Below, piece after piece: positions 6,542 through 9,498 of a DNA stretch of 9,498 nt. Position 1 is the first letter of the stretch. Every line of letters begins with the position of its first letter. Where the stretch lies: NCBI GenBank assembly GCA_023486985.1, contig JAMDEM010000087.1:1-9498 (forward strand). Direction: 5' to 3'. The notes beneath the pieces were generated by a model. The model was not told the DNA's origin, did not search any database, and saw only the letters and a program-made list of their open reading frames with translations. The stretch comes from Bacillota bacterium. Its GTDB lineage: Bacteria; Vulcanimicrobiota; JAMDEM01. A program made the translations under genes and the position numbers.

Positions 6542-8680
6542 ATGACTAGACGAAGCATCTTATACATTGCAATATTTCTTATTACTTTACTTTTTCCGGT
6601 AAGTATTTATGCAGCACCGCCTGCTGGTTCAACAAAAGAAAAGCCTGTGGCAAAAAGCACTCCCAAGCCGCCGATGGCTGCTACTCCAGCTCCGGTTAAA
6701 ACTCCGGTTCCCGCGGCAACCGCAACTCCATCTCCATCTACATCTCCGGCTGAAGCCAAGCCGGCTCAGACTCCTTCACCGTCTCCTTCGCCGGAAGATG
6801 AAGAGAGGCAGATGAGAATTACTGCAATTGCGGTTGAGGGCAATCAACTGGTTCCCACTGAGGAAGTTTTAAAAGTTATCAGCTTGAAAGTTGGGGACCC
6901 TCTTCTTGAGCCGAAGCTAAGAAGGGATGTTCAGGCAATTTATGATACGGGCTATTTTACTGATGTGAAAGTTGATACCCAGTATTATGCAACAGGAGTT
7001 AAAATAGTTTATAAAGTTCTTGAAAATCCCGTGACAAAGCAGATAGTTATTAAGGGAAACAAGATTGTTCCAACGGATAAGATAAGGTCTTTGATGGAAA
7101 CAGCCGAAGGCAAAATCCTCAACATGAGGACTCTTTATGCCGATATTGATGAGATAAACAAGTATTATGATGAGACGCTGGGCTATCTTATGAAGCCCTC
7201 TCATGTTACAGATCTATCAACTGAAGGCGGTGTTTTGACTCTTACAGTTCAGGACGGCGTGGTAGTCAAGGAAGTGAAGATGACCGGAAATACGGTTTAT
7301 AAAGATCAGGATTTAAGAAAACTTTTAAAAACTTCGGTGGGCCAGCTTTTTAATCAAAAGACATTAAGGGATGATTATTCATCCATAGCAAAACAATATG
7401 AAGACAAAGATTATATCCTTGATACAATAAGAGGAAACATTGACCAGCAGGGTGTTGTGACCATCAGCATAATCGAAGTCAAAGTTGAAGGAATGAGAGT
7501 TGAGGGCAATACAAAGACAAAGGAGTACGTTGTCCTCAGGAATGTGCGAACCAAGATTGGTGAAGTGCTTAAGAAGAAGAAGCTCCAGAAAGACATTGAG
7601 AGGCTTAATAATCTAGGCTATTTTGAAAAAGTGGATGTGGAGCCGGAAGCGGGCACAAAGCCCGGGCAGGTAATTCTTGTCTGGAAAGTCAAGGAGCAGA
7701 AAACAGGCCTGGCAACTCTTGGTCTGGGCTGGACGGGCGGCGGCGGCGGAGCTCTTCAGCCGGGACTTACCGGAGCGATATCTCTAAGTGAAAGAAACCT
7801 TAAAGGCAAGGGTCAGAGCGCCAGCTTCCAGTGGCAGAGAGGTGTAAACATTGATGTTGTGAGCTTTTCGTATTTTGACCCTGCTTTTAACAAAAAACAG
7901 GATTCAATCGGATTTTCCGTTTACAACAGTACAATCAGCGGATTGCAGCAGCCGGTGCAGGGCACGGATCCTGTTCAGTATGCCCTTTATAATAACCATG
8001 TAGGCGGTGCAAGCGTTACTTACGGCAAGCTTTTAACCGAGGATTGGAGAGCATATTTAACTGTTAAAAGAGAAAAAATTGATAACAGTGTGAATTCCAA
8101 CTCCGCTTTTGTGCCCATCGGGCTTGGAAGCGGTTCCCTTAACGCAATAGGTCTGGCGGCTCTATATGATACAAGAGACGATGTCTTTAAGCCATACAGC
8201 GGAGCTTTTATCAACGGCTCTGTAATGAAAGCCGGAGGCTCAATCTTAAAGGGGTCATTTGATTACAGCAAGTACGTTTTAGAAATAAGAAAATATATAC
8301 CTTTTAAAAAGCAGAAAACGCTTGCTCTAAGAGCATGGGGAGGCTGGGTCAGCGGCTTTGGCCCGGTAACAGAAAATTTTTACGTGGGCGGAACTGATAC
8401 AATCAGAGGATACACTGAGAACTCGTTTTTTGGCACAAGGATGGTTGTTCTTAATGCGGAATTCAGATTCCCCATAGGCAAGATAAAGTTGCTTGAAGGA
8501 GCCGTCTTTGCCGATGCAGGCAATGCCTGGTTTTCAGGGCAGAGTGCATTTCTGCACAAGGACGTGGGAGCAGGCTTGAGGCTTGTTGTGCCCTCCCTGG
8601 GACTTGGCACCATCAGGCTTGACTACGCTGTGGGATCCCAGGGCGCAAAAACCACTCTTGGCATAGGTCAGACTTTTTAA
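6542..8680 (+). CDS. bamA: Outer-membrane assembly factor BamA (Omp85)
   Basis: BamA is the core outer-membrane machine that folds and inserts beta-barrel proteins. The 712-residue precursor has a signal peptide (1-24, cleavage likely after SIYA), then a Pro/Ser/Thr/Ala-rich linker (25-90). Four POTRA domains follow, at about 92-163, 164-239, 240-312 and 313-387, with repeated beta-turn wording VEGNQLVP, IKGNKIVP, MTGNTVYK and VEGNTKTK. E. coli BamA has five. The barrel occupies about 388-712. YDTRDD (542-547) and GGTDTIRGY (616-624) are Omp85 signatures, the latter holding the IRGY form of the VRGF/Y loop-6 motif. The chain ends LGIGQTF, with the terminal Phe of a beta-signal. The start is set by GGAGG six bases upstream. 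Lying between tamB and ompH, it is the likely main Omp85 here and may also serve as TamB's partner. Confidence 0.96.
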   Translation: MTRRSILYIAIFLITLLFPVSIYAAPPAGSTKEKPVAKSTPKPPMAATPAPVKTPVPAATATPSPSTSPAEAKPAQTPSPSPSPEDEERQMRITAIAVEGNQLVPTEEVLKVISLKVGDPLLEPKLRRDVQAIYDTGYFTDVKVDTQYYATGVKIVYKVLENPVTKQIVIKGNKIVPTDKIRSLMETAEGKILNMRTLYADIDEINKYYDETLGYLMKPSHVTDLSTEGGVLTLTVQDGVVVKEVKMTGNTVYKDQDLRKLLKTSVGQLFNQKTLRDDYSSIAKQYEDKDYILDTIRGNIDQQGVVTISIIEVKVEGMRVEGNTKTKEYVVLRNVRTKIGEVLKKKKLQKDIERLNNLGYFEKVDVEPEAGTKPGQVILVWKVKEQKTGLATLGLGWTGGGGGALQPGLTGAISLSERNLKGKGQSASFQWQRGVNIDVVSFSYFDPAFNKKQDSIGFSVYNSTISGLQQPVQGTDPVQYALYNNHVGGASVTYGKLLTEDWRAYLTVKREKIDNSVNSNSAFVPIGLGSGSLNAIGLAALYDTRDDVFKPYSGAFINGSVMKAGGSILKGSFDYSKYVLEIRKYIPFKKQKTLALRAWGGWVSGFGPVTENFYVGGTDTIRGYTENSFFGTRMVVLNAEFRFPIGKIKLLEGAVFADAGNAWFSGQSAFLHKDVGAGLRLVVPSLGLGTIRLDYAVGSQGAKTTLGIGQTF
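6614..6811 (+). repeat. Pro/Ser/Thr-rich low-complexity linker in BamA
   Basis: Residues 25-90 of BamA are dominated by Pro, Ala, Thr, Ser and Lys, with motifs such as KTPVP, ATPSPSTSP and TPSPSPSP. In DNA this shows as repeated act-cca/tct-ccg type codons. It is expected to be extended and unfolded between the signal peptide and the first POTRA domain. Confidence 0.85.
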
Positions 8681-8684
8681 AAAC

Positions 8685-8690
8685 AGGAGG
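8685..8690 (+). promoter_or_regulatory. Ribosome binding site deciding a TTG start
   Basis: AGGAGG, a perfect Shine-Dalgarno, lies 7 bases before the TTG at 8698 and 4 bases after the bamA stop. No in-frame ATG occurs near it; the first is at codon 37, past the membrane segment. The TTG is therefore the start. Confidence 0.8.
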
Positions 8691-8697
8691 AATTGAA

Positions 8698-9498
8698 TTG
8701 AAAAGCAGTAAGGGATTTCTTAAAGGAAAGCAGGTTCTGGGGCTTATAATCCTGCTTGTTGTTCTGGCTCTTTCAATAAGCTTTTATTTTTTTGGAAGAA
8801 ACTACATGGTAAAGATGGGCTGGATTTACACGCCCGTCGGCTCCATTAGCAAGGCATCAATTGACAGCACGGAAGAATTTAAAAAAGCCTATGAGAATCT
8901 TGCCAGGCTTGATCAGGAACTTCGTCAAAAACTTGAAAAAGAGGGAGCAGGAAAAAGCAGGGAGGAACAGGGCCGTCTTCTTTTAAAGTACAAGCAGGAG
9001 TATGACATGACCCGGAATAAGACTCTTAATCCTCTTAATGCAAGGGTTGAGGCAGCAATTGCCAGAGTAGCTAAGTCAAAAAAGATGACAGTCATTCTTG
9101 ATAAGAATATAGTTGTCTGCGGAGTTCCTGATCAAGCACCTGAAGTAATAAAAGTTTTTCAAAATGAGAAGAATATAACTCCTCCCGATGTAGTGACCTT
9201 TCCGGGCAGTCCCATCGGTTATTTTGATCAAACCGTGGTATTACAGCTTGAGGTGTTTACAAAGGCAAAAAATAAAATACAAAAAATGCGCGACGATATG
9301 TTAAAAGAACTGGATGCAAAAATAAGAACGCTTAAAACGGAAAAAGACAGACAAAAACTTGCCCAGCAGTATGCAATGGCTTTTGAAGAAGAGAAAAACA
9401 AAACTCTTGAGCCGCTTATGAACGGCGTAAAGAAATCAGTGGAAGAAGTTGCCAAACAGGAAAATTTAAGCCTGGTTCTTATTTTTGCATCCAGTTCT
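8698..9498 (+). CDS. ompH: OmpH/Skp-like protein, two modules, 3' incomplete
   Basis: The gene starts at a TTG with a perfect ribosome site and runs off the window end after 267 codons without a stop. OmpH/Skp proteins are periplasmic chaperones that hold unfolded barrel proteins for BamA, which fits its place 17 bases after bamA. Residues 13-32 form one hydrophobic segment ending SISFYFFGRN, with no small-residue cleavage site, so it looks membrane-anchored rather than soluble. Two OmpH-like modules follow. Module 1 (about 38-154) has a long charged helix and ends ILDKNIVVCGVPD, like the family's C-terminal strand region. Module 2 (about 171 on) begins IGYFDQTVVLQ, like the family's first strand, and has a helical stretch rich in Lys and Glu. 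The helix ends match: RNKTLNPLNARVEAAIARVA against EKNKTLEPLMNGVKKSVEEV. The family call rests on these motifs and context. Confidence 0.8.
   Translation, partial: MKSSKGFLKGKQVLGLIILLVVLALSISFYFFGRNYMVKMGWIYTPVGSISKASIDSTEEFKKAYENLARLDQELRQKLEKEGAGKSREEQGRLLLKYKQEYDMTRNKTLNPLNARVEAAIARVAKSKKMTVILDKNIVVCGVPDQAPEVIKVFQNEKNITPPDVVTFPGSPIGYFDQTVVLQLEVFTKAKNKIQKMRDDMLKELDAKIRTLKTEKDRQKLAQQYAMAFEEEKNKTLEPLMNGVKKSVEEVAKQENLSLVLIFASSS
8809..9498 (+). repeat. Tandem OmpH modules within one chain
   Basis: Module 1 is encoded at about 8809-9159 and module 2 from about 9208 to the window end. The clearest shared stretch is residues 105-134 against 230-261: NKTL-x-PL is present in both, followed by an amphipathic helix and a hydrophobic strand (MTVILD against LSLVLIF). 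The DNA of the two copies has diverged, so the duplication is not recent. Confidence 0.65.

Noticed and set aside
6609..6815. 68-codon + strand frame rich in Leu, Arg and His
   Set aside because: It is the +1 reading of the Pro/Ser/Thr codons of the BamA linker, hence its odd composition; no start signal supports it.
1..9498. CRISPR array, tRNA, rRNA, insertion sequence or integrase site
   Set aside because: No direct DNA repeats with regular spacers, no cloverleaf-like segment, no transposase motifs and no terminal inverted repeats were seen. Coding density is explained by the envelope genes.

Overview
The window is a stretch of cell-envelope genes, almost all on the + strand, from a bacterium with an outer membrane. 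The evidence for a diderm is direct: a complete BamA (Omp85) with signal peptide, POTRA domains and barrel, a very long TamB, and an OmpH/Skp-type protein. The DNA looks moderately AT-rich, and Shine-Dalgarno sites are good before bamA, ompH and mreB. The MreB is close in wording to the Mbl/MreB proteins of Bacillota. The order murA - mreB/mbl - tamB - bamA - ompH resembles the outer-membrane gene clusters of diderm Firmicutes (Negativicutes, Halanaerobiales, Limnochordia) and some uncultured phyla. I cannot name the organism from this alone.

Layout. Bases 1-161 hold two pieces of murA in opposite orientation: an internal piece on the - strand (about 1-82) and the last ~31 codons on the + strand (about 66-161). 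They meet at an overlapping inverted junction that looks like an assembly or amplification chimera at a contig end, or else a real rearrangement. mreB (177-1145) follows the murA stop by 15 bases. tamB (1156-6366, 1736 aa) follows 10 bases after mreB. A 175-base gap (6367-6541) holds a possible 20-codon ORF, three consecutive hairpins, and an anti-Shine-Dalgarno segment that could pair with the bamA ribosome site. bamA (6542-8680, 712 aa) comes next. Last is an OmpH-like gene with a TTG start (8698 to the window end, incomplete).

How the genes fit together. MurA starts peptidoglycan precursor synthesis and MreB positions the wall-elongation machinery. BamA inserts beta-barrel proteins into the outer membrane, OmpH/Skp-type proteins hold unfolded barrels in the periplasm, and TamB spans the periplasm, assisting outer-membrane assembly or phospholipid transport. 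Short gaps and a shared strand suggest co-transcription, with the 6367-6541 gap as the one place where expression could be re-set.

No defence system, mobile element, CRISPR array, tRNA or rRNA was seen. The points most worth a second look are the inverted murA junction, the regular ~100-residue period in TamB, the membrane-anchored two-module OmpH protein, the long Pro/Ser/Thr tether in BamA, and the switch-like leader of bamA.
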